Positions 24,085-33,407 of a stretch of DNA of 64,000 nucleotides are shown piece by piece. A program made the translations under genes and the position numbers. Numbering within the stretch: position 1 is the stretch's first letter; each line of letters starts with the position of its first letter. The stretch comes from Candidatus Enterococcus huntleyi. GTDB taxonomy: Bacteria > Bacillota > Bacilli > Lactobacillales > Enterococcaceae. The DNA is taken from positions 186,001 to 250,000 of the forward strand of contig NZ_MAEJ01000030.1 in the NCBI RefSeq assembly GCF_009933175.1, written 5' to 3'. The notes beneath the pieces are model-generated. The model ran no database searches. It was not told where the DNA came from and saw only the letters and a program-made list of their open reading frames with translations.

Positions 24085-25017
24085 TTATTTGACTAATTTT
24101 TTCGCTTTTTCCGTATTAGCAAAGTGTAGCTTCGCATATTTTCCTAAAAGCTCAATTCCACCTTTTCGTAAGACTTTTGCGGCGACTTCATCTGATTTGT
24201 GTCCGGCACCTGAAGGGACAGTTAATCCCAGCTCGACGGAAGCGGCATCTAATTCATCTAGGAAGCTGGCGCGACTAATAATAGAGGCGGCTGCTACCGC
24301 TAAGTGATATTGTTCCCCTTTTGTGGTGAAATAAATTTTTTGATTTACTTTGGTCTTTTCTAGGGAGACATACTTGTTGTAGTTACCTTCAGGAGTAAAT
24401 TGATCAATCAAGATTGCTTCTGGCGTAACAGGGGCCAGCTTGTCTAATAATAGTCCAATCGCTTGATTGTGCAGGGCGACTTTCATCCGCACGGCGTTGT
24501 AGGTTGGCTGAATTTGATTATATTTTTCAGGATTTACAACTAACAATTGAAAGGGAATCAATTCTTTGATTTTTTCGGCCAGCTGTCGAATTTGTTTGTC
24601 TGTTAAGGCTTTTGAATCTTTTACGCCGAGTGCTTTTAAGGCTGAGAGGTGTTCTTTATCGGCGTATGCAGCACAGACGGTTACGGGTCCAAAGTAGCTA
24701 CCATTTCCAACTTCATCACTGCCGACAACTGATAACTGGCTGAAATTGGCTGGTAATTTCGCTGATTTTGCTGAGCTATCTGAGGAACCTGTATGTTTTT
24801 TCTTCTTAGGCAATTCTGCTCCCCAAAGTGCCGCTTCTCTTTGTGCATTGTCTCCTTGAAACATGACTTTGCCTGATGTGTAGGCTGTGATTGCTGTGCC
24901 GGATTTTTTCGCGGTAAACTCACTATAAGGGACTTTTTTATTGACTAGATTTCCATTGTAAGTTTCTTTCATTTTTTTCATCACGCTGGGTGTGACTTTT
25001 ATGACAACTGTATTCAT
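24085..25017 (-). CDS. rnhC: Ribonuclease HIII
   Basis: A 310-residue RNase HIII, which cleaves the RNA strand of RNA-DNA hybrids. The N-terminal substrate-binding (TBP-like) domain covers residues 1-85 and a Lys/Ser-rich linker follows. The catalytic domain starts with VVGSDEVGNGSYFGPV (Asp101, Glu102), and has VKDSKAL and the closing KTKVNQKIYF and ASIISRASFLD blocks. Start is ATG 25017 (MNTVVIKV): GAGG sits 8 bases upstream, whereas ATG 25023 would be nearly on top of it. Confidence 0.93.
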   Translation of the reverse strand: MNTVVIKVTPSVMKKMKETYNGNLVNKKVPYSEFTAKKSGTAITAYTSGKVMFQGDNAQREAALWGAELPKKKKHTGSSDSSAKSAKLPANFSQLSVVGSDEVGNGSYFGPVTVCAAYADKEHLSALKALGVKDSKALTDKQIRQLAEKIKELIPFQLLVVNPEKYNQIQPTYNAVRMKVALHNQAIGLLLDKLAPVTPEAILIDQFTPEGNYNKYVSLEKTKVNQKIYFTTKGEQYHLAVAAASIISRASFLDELDAASVELGLTVPSGAGHKSDEVAAKVLRKGGIELLGKYAKLHFANTEKAKKLVK

Positions 25018-25199
25018 CTTCATTCCTCATTTTCTGTGTCCCTCTAAATAGGTGCTTTTTGGGAGCTCTTCTTTTTATAGTACTTATTTTTTTATTTTTT
25101 TCAATCACTCTTAATAAATTTACGCAAAATAGGTGGGAAATCTTTTAGGAAGCGTGCAGAAATTGAATTTTCTGTTATAATTTAAGAGCAGCGATTCTG
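25018..25199. other. Intergenic, no gene seen
   Basis: AT-rich spacer upstream of rnhC. No gene; contains the likely rnhC promoter region on the minus strand, with no clear -35/-10 pair. Confidence 0.4.
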
Positions 25200-25317
25200 G
25201 ACAAATAAATCCATTACACTGATTTGCATAAATTGAGCGCAATTTTGGGATTTTCTCAGCGTGATTCTCACGCAATCCTGGCACAATTTCAGCATAATTT
25301 CTGACGTAAACAGTCAC
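25200..25317 (-). repeat. 33-bp (11-codon) degenerate tandem repeat in an open frame
   Basis: On the minus strand the frame reads NYAEIVPGLRE, NHAEKIPKLRS and a decayed IYANQCNGFIC: three units of 11 codons. There is no ribosome site and the open frame is only 65 codons, so I treat it as a repeat tract or gene remnant, not a gene. Confidence 0.45.
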
Positions 25318-25477
25318 TTCATTTGCAGGATTGTACGCAGAGATTTAAGCTATATTTTTGAGAAGATAATTTAAGAAGAAATTTTAATGAAACTTTACAC
25401 TTATCGAGCACGCAAAGCGAATAGAGTCGTGCTACAATAGATGATAATGGACTTTGATAGAGAAGGGAATAATCTAC

Positions 25478-25918
25478 ATGGTACAAGAAAAGAAACGGTA
25501 TAAAGCAGTGATTGCTGGTCAAACTTATACAATTATTGGACAGGAAAGCAAACGTCATATGGATTTGGTGACGAAGCTTGTGAATGACCAATTAAATGAA
25601 ATTAAACAAATGTCTCCACAAATTGATAACGAGCAGGCTTCGATTTTGTTAGCAGTCAATGCCTTGTCCGATCAACTAAAAAAACAAGAGAGATTACTTA
25701 AACTTGAAAAACAAGTATCAGAATTGAAACAAGCCTCTATCCGCGTGGTAGAATTAGAAAATCGCGTGAAACGGATTGAAGCAATCGAAGCAGAAGCTCG
25801 ACAAGTCTTAGATAAGAATGGACAAAAAGACGTTGAAATTCAAAATCATGTAGAAGCGCAACAAATTCTTAATGAAAATCGGAAACGCCAAATTCAACAA
25901 AAAACGACTCACGAATAG
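25478..25918 (+). CDS. zapA: Cell division protein ZapA
   Basis: A 146-residue ZapA. The N-terminal globular domain (YKAVIAGQTYTIIGQESKRHMD, split across residues 6-30) is followed by the ASILLAVNALSD helix and a long coiled coil to the end. ZapA bundles FtsZ filaments at the division ring. Firmicute genes are often annotated so and sit before cvpA and mutS2, as here. Start ATG 25478 (MVQEKKRYK) follows AGAAGGG; the frame is open from 25454. The C-terminal coiled coil is longer than in the E. coli protein. Confidence 0.9.
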   Translation: MVQEKKRYKAVIAGQTYTIIGQESKRHMDLVTKLVNDQLNEIKQMSPQIDNEQASILLAVNALSDQLKKQERLLKLEKQVSELKQASIRVVELENRVKRIEAIEAEARQVLDKNGQKDVEIQNHVEAQQILNENRKRQIQQKTTHE

Positions 25919-25934
25919 TGGGAAGGAGCATGAG

Positions 25935-26483
25935 ATGGTTACGCTTTTTATTTTAATTTTATTAGCAATTGCCTTTTATTCGGGTGCTAGAAGAGGGCTG
26001 ACTTTACAGCTCGTATATACGGTTGGTTACTTTATTTCGTATCTTGCTGCCAAGCACTACTATAAAGATCTTGCCCCGAAACTGGAATTATATATTCCCT
26101 ATCCTTCTGTCACAGAGAATTCGCAGCTAGTCTTCTTCACCAAGGAGATGGGCTTAGAGTTGGATCAAGCTTATTATGCAGCGATTGCGTTTCTATTAAT
26201 CCTATTTTTTGGTTGGATATTGACGCGTTTTGTGGGAATTTTTGCGCATAGCTTGACCTATTTGCCAATTCTACGCCAATTCGATTGGATTGCTGGTGGG
26301 CTTCTAAGTGTCGTGTTAATGTATGTGGGGATTTTTCTAGTATTAACTTTATTGACCTTACTACCGGTTGATTTTATCCAAAATTTGTTTAAAGATAGTG
26401 GCGTTGCTCGTGGTATTGTCGAGAACACACCAATCTTTTCAAATCAGATTCAGAACCTTTGGGTGAATAATATTTTGAAATAA
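25935..26483 (+). CDS. cvpA: CvpA family membrane protein
   Basis: A 182-residue protein of the CvpA/colicin V production family with four spans; the N-terminal FYSGARRGLTLQ motif after span 1 is the family hallmark. Start ATG 25935 follows AAGGAG 16 bases after the zapA stop. Orthologues affect envelope homeostasis and biofilm; molecular role is unclear. Middle gene of a zapA-cvpA-mutS2 cluster. Confidence 0.9.
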   Translation: MVTLFILILLAIAFYSGARRGLTLQLVYTVGYFISYLAAKHYYKDLAPKLELYIPYPSVTENSQLVFFTKEMGLELDQAYYAAIAFLLILFFGWILTRFVGIFAHSLTYLPILRQFDWIAGGLLSVVLMYVGIFLVLTLLTLLPVDFIQNLFKDSGVARGIVENTPIFSNQIQNLWVNNILK

Positions 26484-26585
26484 CTTCGAGTAGGGCATTC
26501 CTTAGTCCTGCTCTCTTTTTAGGAATACAGATAACTAGTTTATGTGCTGCAAACAGCAAATTATTTTTATGAAGTAGGTGAAAGA

Positions 26586-28952
26586 ATGAATAATCGAATC
26601 TTAGCGACATTAGATTTTGATAAAGTGAAACAAATGATTACCCAATATATTGTGACGGCTCAGGGAGCGGATGAGATAGAGCAATTAATTCCCGTAAGTG
26701 ACCGACAAGTGATTGACTCATGGCTCCAAGAAACCGAGGATGGTCTGAAAGTTCAACGGTTGCGTGGTGGGATTCCAATTCCAAAGTTAGAAAATATTCG
26801 TCCGCATATGAAACGGATTGAGATTGGGGCAGATTTAAATGGCCTAGAATTGGCGCAAGTCGCTCGTGTTCTTTCGACAACAAGTGAACTAACGCGTTTT
26901 ATCGATGATTTAGAAGATAGTGAGATTGAATTTTTACGTCTGTATGACTGGCAAAAAGAACTAATCACGATTCCTGAACTCAATCAGCGTTTGAAAATGG
27001 CGATTGATGAAGATGGTCGGGTAACCGATGAGGCTTCACCAGAATTACGGATTATTCGACAAAATATTCGCCGCAGTGAACAGACGATTCGTGAACAGCT
27101 GGATGGAATTGTCCGTGGGAAAAATGCTAAATACCTTAGCGATGCGATTGTTACTATGAGAAATGAACGTTATGTGATTCCTGTAAAACAAGAATATAAA
27201 AGTGTCTTCGGTGGCGTCGTTCATGACCAAAGTGCTTCTGGTCAAACATTATTTGTGGAGCCTAAACAGATTGTTGAATCAAATAACCGTCTGCGCCAAC
27301 ATCAGATTGCGGAGCGCAATGAAGTCGCTAGAATTTTGGCTGAATTGTCAGCTGAACTGGTCCCTCATAGACAAGATATCTTACACAATGCGTACGTCAT
27401 CGGCAAACTTGATTTGATGAATGCCAAAGCTCGTTTTGGGAAAGAACTGAAAGCAATTGTACCAAAAATCAGTCAAGAAAATCATGTGATCTTTAAGCAA
27501 GCGCGTCATCCTTTATTGGATCAAGAACAGGCAGTTGCCAATGATATTACGATTGGTGAAGGCTATCAAGCAGTCGTCATTACCGGTCCGAATACTGGTG
27601 GTAAAACAATCACCCTGAAAACCCTAGGCTTATTGCAACTAATGGGTCAAGCAGGGTTACCGATTCCAGTGGATGAAGAGAGTCAGATGGGGATTTTTGA
27701 GGAAATCTTTGCGGATATTGGCGATGAACAATCGATTGAACAAAGTCTTTCAACTTTTTCTTCTCATATGACAAATATTGTTGATGTACTAGGAAAAGTC
27801 AATGAACATAGCCTAGTTTTATTTGATGAATTAGGTGCGGGAACAGATCCTCAAGAAGGAGCGGCCTTGGCCATTTCAATTTTAGATGCGTTAGGTGCTA
27901 AGTCAGCATATGTCATGGCGACGACCCATTATCCAGAATTGAAAGTGTATGGATACAACCGCGCGAATACGATTAATGCCAGTATGGAATTCAATGTCGA
28001 TACTTTAAGTCCAACGTATCGTTTGTTAATCGGTGTGCCTGGACGAAGTAATGCCTTTGAAATTTCTAAACGTTTGGGCTTAGATACAACGATTATTGAT
28101 GGCGCTAAACAAATTATGGATGGCGAGAGTCAGGATCTGAATGAGATGATTGCTGACTTAGAGAATCGTCGCAAGATGGCAGAGACCGAATATCTAGAAG
28201 TCCGTCATTATGTCGATGAAGCCCAACGCTTGCATGATGAATTAAAAGAAGCGTATAGTTTCTTCTTTGATGAACGGGAAAAAGAATTGGCTAAAGCTCG
28301 GAAGAAAGCCAATGAAGTCGTCGCTGAAGCAGAGGATAATGCGGAAAAAATTATTTCTGATATCCGTAAGATGCAATTGACGAATGGTCAATCTGGCGTG
28401 AAGGAACATCAATTGATTGATGCGAAAACACAGTTAGCTAATCTTCATCAAGAGGAAAACCATTTGCAAAAGAATAAAGTCTTGAAGAAAGCCAAAGAAC
28501 AGAAAACCTTCAAGGTGGGCGATGAAGTCATGGTCACGACGTATGGTCAACGAGGCGAATTGTTGAAAAAAATGGGCAATAGCCAATGGCAAGTACAATT
28601 AGGGATTCTGAAAATGAAAGTCGACGAATCTGATATGACGCCATTAACACCTCAAAAAGAACCTGTTCAACGGGTGATTAATTCTGTGCGCTCGGCTGAA
28701 AGTAGCCATGTATCGAATCAATTAGATTTACGAGGTAAACGCTACGAAGAAGCTTTAGCAGAGGTCGATCAATACCTCGATGCCGCAATCTTAGCAGGTT
28801 ATCCGCAGGTTACGATTGTGCATGGTAAAGGAACAGGAGCCTTGAGACAAGGTATCACCGATTATCTGAAAAACCATCGAAGTGTCGCTAGTTACTCTTT
28901 TGCACCAGGTAATCAAGGCGGTAATGGCGCAACAATTGTGAAATTTAACTAG
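26586..28952 (+). CDS. mutS2: Endonuclease MutS2
   Basis: A 788-residue MutS2. It has the MutS core and ATPase without the mismatch-recognition N-terminus: Walker A GPNTGGKT (about residues 337-344), Walker B LVLFDELGAGTDPQEG, then a coiled coil (about 515-620), a KOW-like region and a C-terminal Smr nuclease domain (about 711-788) with LDLRGKRYEEAL and HGKGTGALR. MutS2 suppresses homologous recombination and, in Bacillus, rescues collided ribosomes. Start ATG 26586 (MNNRILATLDF) follows AGGTGAAAG. Confidence 0.95.
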   Translation: MNNRILATLDFDKVKQMITQYIVTAQGADEIEQLIPVSDRQVIDSWLQETEDGLKVQRLRGGIPIPKLENIRPHMKRIEIGADLNGLELAQVARVLSTTSELTRFIDDLEDSEIEFLRLYDWQKELITIPELNQRLKMAIDEDGRVTDEASPELRIIRQNIRRSEQTIREQLDGIVRGKNAKYLSDAIVTMRNERYVIPVKQEYKSVFGGVVHDQSASGQTLFVEPKQIVESNNRLRQHQIAERNEVARILAELSAELVPHRQDILHNAYVIGKLDLMNAKARFGKELKAIVPKISQENHVIFKQARHPLLDQEQAVANDITIGEGYQAVVITGPNTGGKTITLKTLGLLQLMGQAGLPIPVDEESQMGIFEEIFADIGDEQSIEQSLSTFSSHMTNIVDVLGKVNEHSLVLFDELGAGTDPQEGAALAISILDALGAKSAYVMATTHYPELKVYGYNRANTINASMEFNVDTLSPTYRLLIGVPGRSNAFEISKRLGLDTTIIDGAKQIMDGESQDLNEMIADLENRRKMAETEYLEVRHYVDEAQRLHDELKEAYSFFFDEREKELAKARKKANEVVAEAEDNAEKIISDIRKMQLTNGQSGVKEHQLIDAKTQLANLHQEENHLQKNKVLKKAKEQKTFKVGDEVMVTTYGQRGELLKKMGNSQWQVQLGILKMKVDESDMTPLTPQKEPVQRVINSVRSAESSHVSNQLDLRGKRYEEALAEVDQYLDAAILAGYPQVTIVHGKGTGALRQGITDYLKNHRSVASYSFAPGNQGGNGATIVKFN

Positions 28953-29105
28953 ACAATTCGTGGTATTCAGCAACATAAATTAGCGAGTCCAAGCCGCATC
29001 TTACTTAATGTAAGCAGAAAACTAGAGTGATTTCGCAACAGATGCTATACTATGTATATAGGTTATCCTACTATTTCAAATTTAACTAATGGAGGTCTTT
29101 TTATA

Positions 29106-29420
29106 ATGACTGAAGCAATTACAGATAAAACATTCTCAGAAGAAACAGATAGTGGTCTTGTCTTAATCGATTTTTGGGCAACTTGGTGTGGCCCTTGTCG
29201 TATGCAAGCACCTATCTTAGAACAATTGAGTGAAGAATATGGCGAAGGCGAATTAAAAATCGTCAAAATGGACGTGGATGAAAATCCTGAAACGCCTGCT
29301 TCATTTGGCATCATGAGTATTCCTACCTTGCTATTGAAAAAAGATGGCGAAGTAGTCGAAAAAGCAATTGGTGTACATTCTAAGGATCAATTACAAGCAT
29401 TGATCGCAAAACACCAATAA
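29106..29420 (+). CDS. trxA: Thioredoxin
   Basis: A 104-residue thioredoxin with the classical WCGPC redox site (WATWCGPCRMQAP) and the cis-Pro loop SIPTLLLKK. It reduces protein disulfides with electrons from thioredoxin reductase. GGAGG precedes ATG 29106. The frame is open from 29052, but that segment is not thioredoxin-like and includes the promoter region (TATACT near 29047). Own terminator. In Firmicutes trxA often lies between mutS2 and uvrC, as here. Confidence 0.96.
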   Translation: MTEAITDKTFSEETDSGLVLIDFWATWCGPCRMQAPILEQLSEEYGEGELKIVKMDVDENPETPASFGIMSIPTLLLKKDGEVVEKAIGVHSKDQLQALIAKHQ

Positions 29421-29433
29421 AAAATGATTCAGC

Positions 29434-29475
29434 TAGTCTAGGTCGTGTGTTTTAGAGCGATCTAGACTATTTTTG
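29434..29475 (+). terminator. Terminator of trxA
   Basis: TAGTCTAGGTCG (29434-29445) pairs with CGATCTAGACTA (29458-29469), then T5. Confidence 0.9.
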
Positions 29476-29593
29476 TGCGGAAAAATAAGTTTCTTTCTCT
29501 TGCGTTTTCGCTTTCTTTAATGGCTTGTTCGCTTGTTTTTTAGGCACACATGGTATAATGTAAATCTAGTTTTAGGAAAGAAGAGGGAAGAGG

Positions 29594-31393
29594 ATGAACG
29601 AACGAATTCAGAATAAATTGACCTTACTCCCTGATCAACCGGGTTGTTACCTAATGAAGGACAAAAACGGGACGATCATTTATGTGGGGAAAGCGAAAAT
29701 CTTGAAAAACCGCGTCCGCTCGTATTTTACTGGTAGTCATGATGGCAAAACAGAACGCCTTGTCAGTGAAATTGCGGACTTCGAATATATTGTTACTGAA
29801 TCAAATATCGAAGCGCTGCTGCTAGAGATTAATTTGATTAAAAAGAATGATCCAAAATATAATATTATGTTGAAGGATGACAAGACTTATCCCTTCATCA
29901 AAATTACCAATGAAGATTATCCACGTTTGTTGATTACGCGTAAAGTCTTGAAGGATAAGGCGCTGTATTTTGGCCCATATCCGGATGTCGGTGCGGCGAA
30001 TGAAACGAAGCGGCTGCTAGATAAATTATTTCCGTTGCGCAAATGTAAGGTTCTGCCGAAGGAAGTTTGTCTGTATTACCATATGGGTCAATGTTTAGCA
30101 CCGTGTATCTTTGATATTCCAAAGGACCGTTATAAGACGATGGTGGAGGAGATTAAACGCTTTTTAAATGGCGGACATTCTGCAATTCAAGATGATTTGC
30201 AAGAAAAGATGAACCAAGCAGCTGAGAATATGGAGTTTGAGCGAGCTGCTGAATATCGAGATCAAATTAAATCAATTGAAACGGTCATGACGAAACAAAA
30301 AATGACCAATGCCGACTTAATTGACCGTGATATTTTTGGTTATTCTGTCGATAAAGGCTGGATGTGTGTCCAGGTTTTCTTTGTTAGACAAGGAAAATTA
30401 ATTGAACGCGATGTCTCTATCTTCCCATTTTATAATGATCCCGAAGATGACTTCTTGACATATATCGGACAATTTTATCAAGAGAACCAGCATTTTATTC
30501 CAAAAGAAGTCTTGATTCCAGATGATATTGATCAAGAGAGTGTTGAGGCTTTGCTGAAAACGAAAGTCTTGCAACCGCAACGTGGCGAAAAGAAAAAACT
30601 AGTCAAATTAGCTGGCAAAAACGCGGCTGTTGCTTTAAATGAAAAGTTTGATTTAATTGTTCGTAAGCAAGAACGGACGATTGGCGCTGTTGAACGGTTG
30701 GGGAATGCGATGAATATTCCGATACCGACCCGAATTGATGCGTTTGATAACTCAAATATTATGGGGACTGCACCAGTATCTGCAATGGTCGTTTTCATCG
30801 ATGGCCGTCCAGCAAAAAATGAATATCGAAAATATAAGATTAAAACCGTCAAAGGCCCGGATGACTATGCATCGATGAGAGAAGTTATTTATCGCCGTTA
30901 TTCACGAGTCTTAAAAGAAAATTTACCTTTACCTGATTTAATCCTGATTGATGGCGGGAAAGGACAAGTCGATGTGGCGAAAGATGTGCTAGAAAACCAG
31001 CTAGGCTTGGATATTCCAATCGCTGGCTTAGCGAAAAACGACAAGCATAAAACTAGTGAGTTACTCTTTGGCCCGATGCTAGATGTTGTGCCACTAGAAA
31101 GAAATTCTCAGGAGTTTTTCTTATTGCAACGAATTCAAGATGAAGTCCATCGTTTTGCCATTACGTTTCACCGTCAGTTACGTAGCAAAAATAGTTTTGC
31201 TTCGAAGCTTGATGGGATCGAAGGTCTTGGACCAAAACGTAAAAAAACAATCTTGAAAGAATTCAAGTCATTAAAAAATATTACTGCTGCGACAATTGAA
31301 GAACTGCAAGCCGTTGGGTTACCTAAAAATGTCGCAGAGAATGTGCATAAAGCACTGACTGAGGAATTAACAAAGGAAACAACAGACGAATAA
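29594..31393 (+). CDS. uvrC: Excinuclease ABC subunit C
   Basis: A 599-residue UvrC, the dual-incision nuclease of nucleotide excision repair. Domains in order: GIY-YIG nuclease (residues 12-95; [19 protein letters not shown]), the Cys-containing block with LAPC, a UVR motif binding UvrB (about 203-238), the RNase H-like second nuclease ([10 protein letters not shown] and [10 protein letters not shown]), and C-terminal helix-hairpin-helix motifs. ATG 29594 has AAGAGGGAAGAGG upstream. Length is standard. Confidence 0.96.
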   Translation: MNERIQNKLTLLPDQPGCYLMKDKNGTIIYVGKAKILKNRVRSYFTGSHDGKTERLVSEIADFEYIVTESNIEALLLEINLIKKNDPKYNIMLKDDKTYPFIKITNEDYPRLLITRKVLKDKALYFGPYPDVGAANETKRLLDKLFPLRKCKVLPKEVCLYYHMGQCLAPCIFDIPKDRYKTMVEEIKRFLNGGHSAIQDDLQEKMNQAAENMEFERAAEYRDQIKSIETVMTKQKMTNADLIDRDIFGYSVDKGWMCVQVFFVRQGKLIERDVSIFPFYNDPEDDFLTYIGQFYQENQHFIPKEVLIPDDIDQESVEALLKTKVLQPQRGEKKKLVKLAGKNAAVALNEKFDLIVRKQERTIGAVERLGNAMNIPIPTRIDAFDNSNIMGTAPVSAMVVFIDGRPAKNEYRKYKIKTVKGPDDYASMREVIYRRYSRVLKENLPLPDLILIDGGKGQVDVAKDVLENQLGLDIPIAGLAKNDKHKTSELLFGPMLDVVPLERNSQEFFLLQRIQDEVHRFAITFHRQLRSKNSFASKLDGIEGLGPKRKKTILKEFKSLKNITAATIEELQAVGLPKNVAENVHKALTEELTKETTDE

Positions 31394-31423
31394 AAGAATT
31401 AAAAAGACAAATCAATAAAAAGT

Positions 31424-31462
31424 AAGAGACTTATTCTGTAAAATGAGTAAGTCTCTTTTTTA
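31424..31462 (+). terminator. Terminator of uvrC
   Basis: AGAGACTTATTC pairs with GAGTAAGTCTCT, followed by T6. Confidence 0.9.
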
Positions 31463-31514
31463 TTGACTTTCCTCATCCGTGTGATATATTTGTAACAGTT
31501 ACAAATATATCACA
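31463..31514 (+). promoter_or_regulatory. Promoter with long palindromic operator
   Basis: TTGACT (31463-31468) and TATATT (31485-31490) form a promoter. A perfect palindrome with 17-bp arms, TGTGATATATTTGTAAC (31480-31496) and its complement (31498-31514), covers the -10 and start site. It is the expected operator for the Xre-type regulator encoded in the same operon. Confidence 0.75.
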
Positions 31515-31550
31515 TAAGAATGATTTACTGAAAGATTGGAGGAAAATTTA

Positions 31551-31934
31551 ATGAAACATCGATTCTTAGAACTACGTGGCGCTGTCTACACGATTGAAAT
31601 TATGTTGGCTTCAATTATTTATTCACTAGCCTTCCTTATTCGAAATCCGAAGTTTTATCCCGCATTGATTTATATCGTTCTAGCTGCCGCTGTTATGTTA
31701 TACATACTAGTTGCCAAAAAGGAAACGTTTGACGAACGTGGTTGGCAGTCATTCATGAAAGCAAGTGCTGTAACCTTTTTCGTTTCTGTATTCGCGCTTG
31801 TTCTGTTTACCATTCTCATGTTATGGACACAATGGGTTGTGACCCTTTCAGTATTTCTATTGTTGATTGTGCTATCGGCAGTGATTCTTATTCACGGTAT
31901 TGCCTTTATCATGATTGATTCGGGGGCTGTCTAA
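31551..31934 (+). CDS. Four-span membrane protein, unknown
   Basis: A 127-residue protein with four hydrophobic spans and short loops; a [13 protein letters not shown] loop between spans 2 and 3 resembles the DUF2178/DUF3796-type proteins that are habitually encoded before a small Xre regulator. Start ATG 31551 follows TTGGAGGAAAATTTA. Its stop overlaps the regulator start (TAATG). Function unknown; the pairing suggests a regulator whose activity or output concerns the membrane. Confidence 0.7.
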   Translation: MKHRFLELRGAVYTIEIMLASIIYSLAFLIRNPKFYPALIYIVLAAAVMLYILVAKKETFDERGWQSFMKASAVTFFVSVFALVLFTILMLWTQWVVTLSVFLLLIVLSAVILIHGIAFIMIDSGAV

Positions 31935-32158
31935 TGAAAAATTCACAGACGAATCCGCCAGCAAATTTACAGACGAATTTAAAAGAAAAGCGAATGGATC
32001 GAGGGCTTTCGCAGGCTGAATTAGCTGAGATAGTAGGGGTGCGTAGGGAAACGATTATTCGGCTGGAACAAGGAAAATATAATCCTTCATTGAAGTTGGC
32101 ATATGATTTAGCTCGCTATTTTCAATTACCGATTGAATCGCTCTTTTGGTATGAATAA
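31934..32158 (+). CDS. Small Xre-family regulator
   Basis: A 74-residue helix-turn-helix protein. After a polar N-terminus (about 18 residues), [20 protein letters not shown], the [17 protein letters not shown] recognition region and [19 protein letters not shown] match the YozG-like Xre family. It overlaps the upstream membrane-protein stop codon. It likely binds the 17-bp-arm palindrome over the operon promoter and represses itself. Confidence 0.88.
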   Translation: MKNSQTNPPANLQTNLKEKRMDRGLSQAELAEIVGVRRETIIRLEQGKYNPSLKLAYDLARYFQLPIESLFWYE

Positions 32159-32279
32159 AGCCCACCAAGTGAATAAAGAATGTAAATCAACTGTTTTATT
32201 TTGAATAGAGCACCTAACTGTTCCTCATTTATTAAACAGAGGTTATGTGCTAGAAATAAAAACTATTGTTGAAAAATAA

Positions 32280-32356
32280 TTGACAGCTTGACTATCATCC
32301 AGTAATATATCGGTATAAGATATATCACTAGATGATATATTCACGAATGATATATC
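32280..32356 (+). promoter_or_regulatory. Promoter and operator region of the PadR operon
   Basis: TTGACA (32280-32285), 17 bases, TAATAT (32303-32308). Downstream, ATATATCA (32320-32327) and TGATATAT (32333-32340) form an inverted repeat, and GATATATC words recur around 32305-32356. This cluster is the expected PadR autoregulatory site. Confidence 0.65.
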
Positions 32357-32385
32357 GTAAAGTGATAGACAAGGAGTGTTTCAAA

Positions 32386-32697
32386 ATGGATGACGCACTG
32401 ACAGATTCCACCTATTTGATATTACTGGCTTTATTGAGACCCCAACATGGCTATGCAATTATGAAAGAGGTTAGCGAATTAACTAATGGGACGATTGAGA
32501 TTGGACCGGCAAGTATGTATACGATTCTAAAAAAATTGCTCAAAAACAACTACATAAACTTAGAAGAATCGACCGATAGAAAAAAAATCTATGTTATCAC
32601 AGACTTGGGAAAAGAGACATTAAGAAGAGATATTCAACGCAGAAAACTCTTTTTTGAAGCTGGTCAACGCCTACTGGCGGAAGGAGGAGAAGCATGA
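32386..32697 (+). CDS. PadR-family transcriptional regulator
   Basis: A 103-residue PadR winged-helix protein: ILLALLRPQHGYAIMKEV, then GTIEIGPASMYTILKKLLKN (recognition helix) and a wing with DRKKIYVIT, closing in a dimerisation helix. PadR proteins repress transporter operons and release on ligand binding. Start ATG 32386 follows AAGGAG; the frame is open further upstream through the operator region. It overlaps the next gene by 4 bases and heads a four-gene operon with a DUF2812 protein and an ABC transporter, which is a common arrangement. Confidence 0.92.
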   Translation: MDDALTDSTYLILLALLRPQHGYAIMKEVSELTNGTIEIGPASMYTILKKLLKNNYINLEESTDRKKIYVITDLGKETLRRDIQRRKLFFEAGQRLLAEGGEA

Positions 32698-33380
32698 TTA
32701 TAAAGGGCAAGAAATATTTATATACTGCAGGCGTGATGCTTTACCCGGAGCTAGAGATGGCGACATTCAAGAAACAGTCAGCGCAAGGCTGGCGCTTTGT
32801 GCGGATGACAAAACTTGGTATACTAATTTTTGAACAATGTCCGCCGCAGGAACAACAATTTTCAGTTGATTTCTATGATGGCGAGCAATCAGATCTTTCA
32901 GATTATCTAGCTTTATATGAAGAAGCAGGTTGGCAGAATGTCAGTAATTACCATAAAAAGTATTATTATTTTAGCGCACCTCTAGAGACGGCGCCTATCT
33001 ACACAGATTCTCAGAGTTATCGTGAACGTATCCGGAAAGAGTGGACTTGGGCCATTCTTCGAAGCTTAGTGACGTTGCCGATTGGTCTGGCAATCTTATA
33101 TCTGTTGACGACGACAAAACATGAGTCAGCGAATATTCTCGCACATAAAGGATTACGATTTGGACTCGATATAAGTGCTTTTCTACTGTTGATTTGGCCA
33201 TTTTCAATCATACTCAGTCTCTTATTTTCGCGAATTGTTTATCGACAGCGAGCCAATTATTTTGGCCGGCCAGATGCCTTCGCTAAAAAGCAACGGATTA
33301 TGCGAGATGGGTTAATCTTAGCAATTATTGGTGCATTTATTGGTGGATTTGTTGGTTATTTTAGATATAAATTCTTTTAA
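32694..33380 (+). CDS. DUF2812 membrane protein
   Basis: A 228-residue protein. The N-terminal 100 residues form the DUF2812 domain (EMATFKKQSAQGWRFVRM, and LYEEAGWQNVSNYHKKYYYF), followed by two to three membrane spans (about 122-140, 155-178, 203-222). Proteins with DUF2812 are typically encoded next to PadR regulators. ATG 32694 overlaps the PadR stop as ATGA. Probably cofunctions with the regulator or transporter; role unknown. Confidence 0.85.
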   Translation: MIIKGKKYLYTAGVMLYPELEMATFKKQSAQGWRFVRMTKLGILIFEQCPPQEQQFSVDFYDGEQSDLSDYLALYEEAGWQNVSNYHKKYYYFSAPLETAPIYTDSQSYRERIRKEWTWAILRSLVTLPIGLAILYLLTTTKHESANILAHKGLRFGLDISAFLLLIWPFSIILSLLFSRIVYRQRANYFGRPDAFAKKQRIMRDGLILAIIGAFIGGFVGYFRYKFF

Positions 33381-33407
33381 AACTTATTAGAAATGAGGAG
33401 TGGAATT

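Noticed and set aside
25319-25591. 90-codon minus-strand ORF overlapping zapA
   Set aside because: It overlaps the zapA start and promoter and shows no ribosome site or family resemblance.
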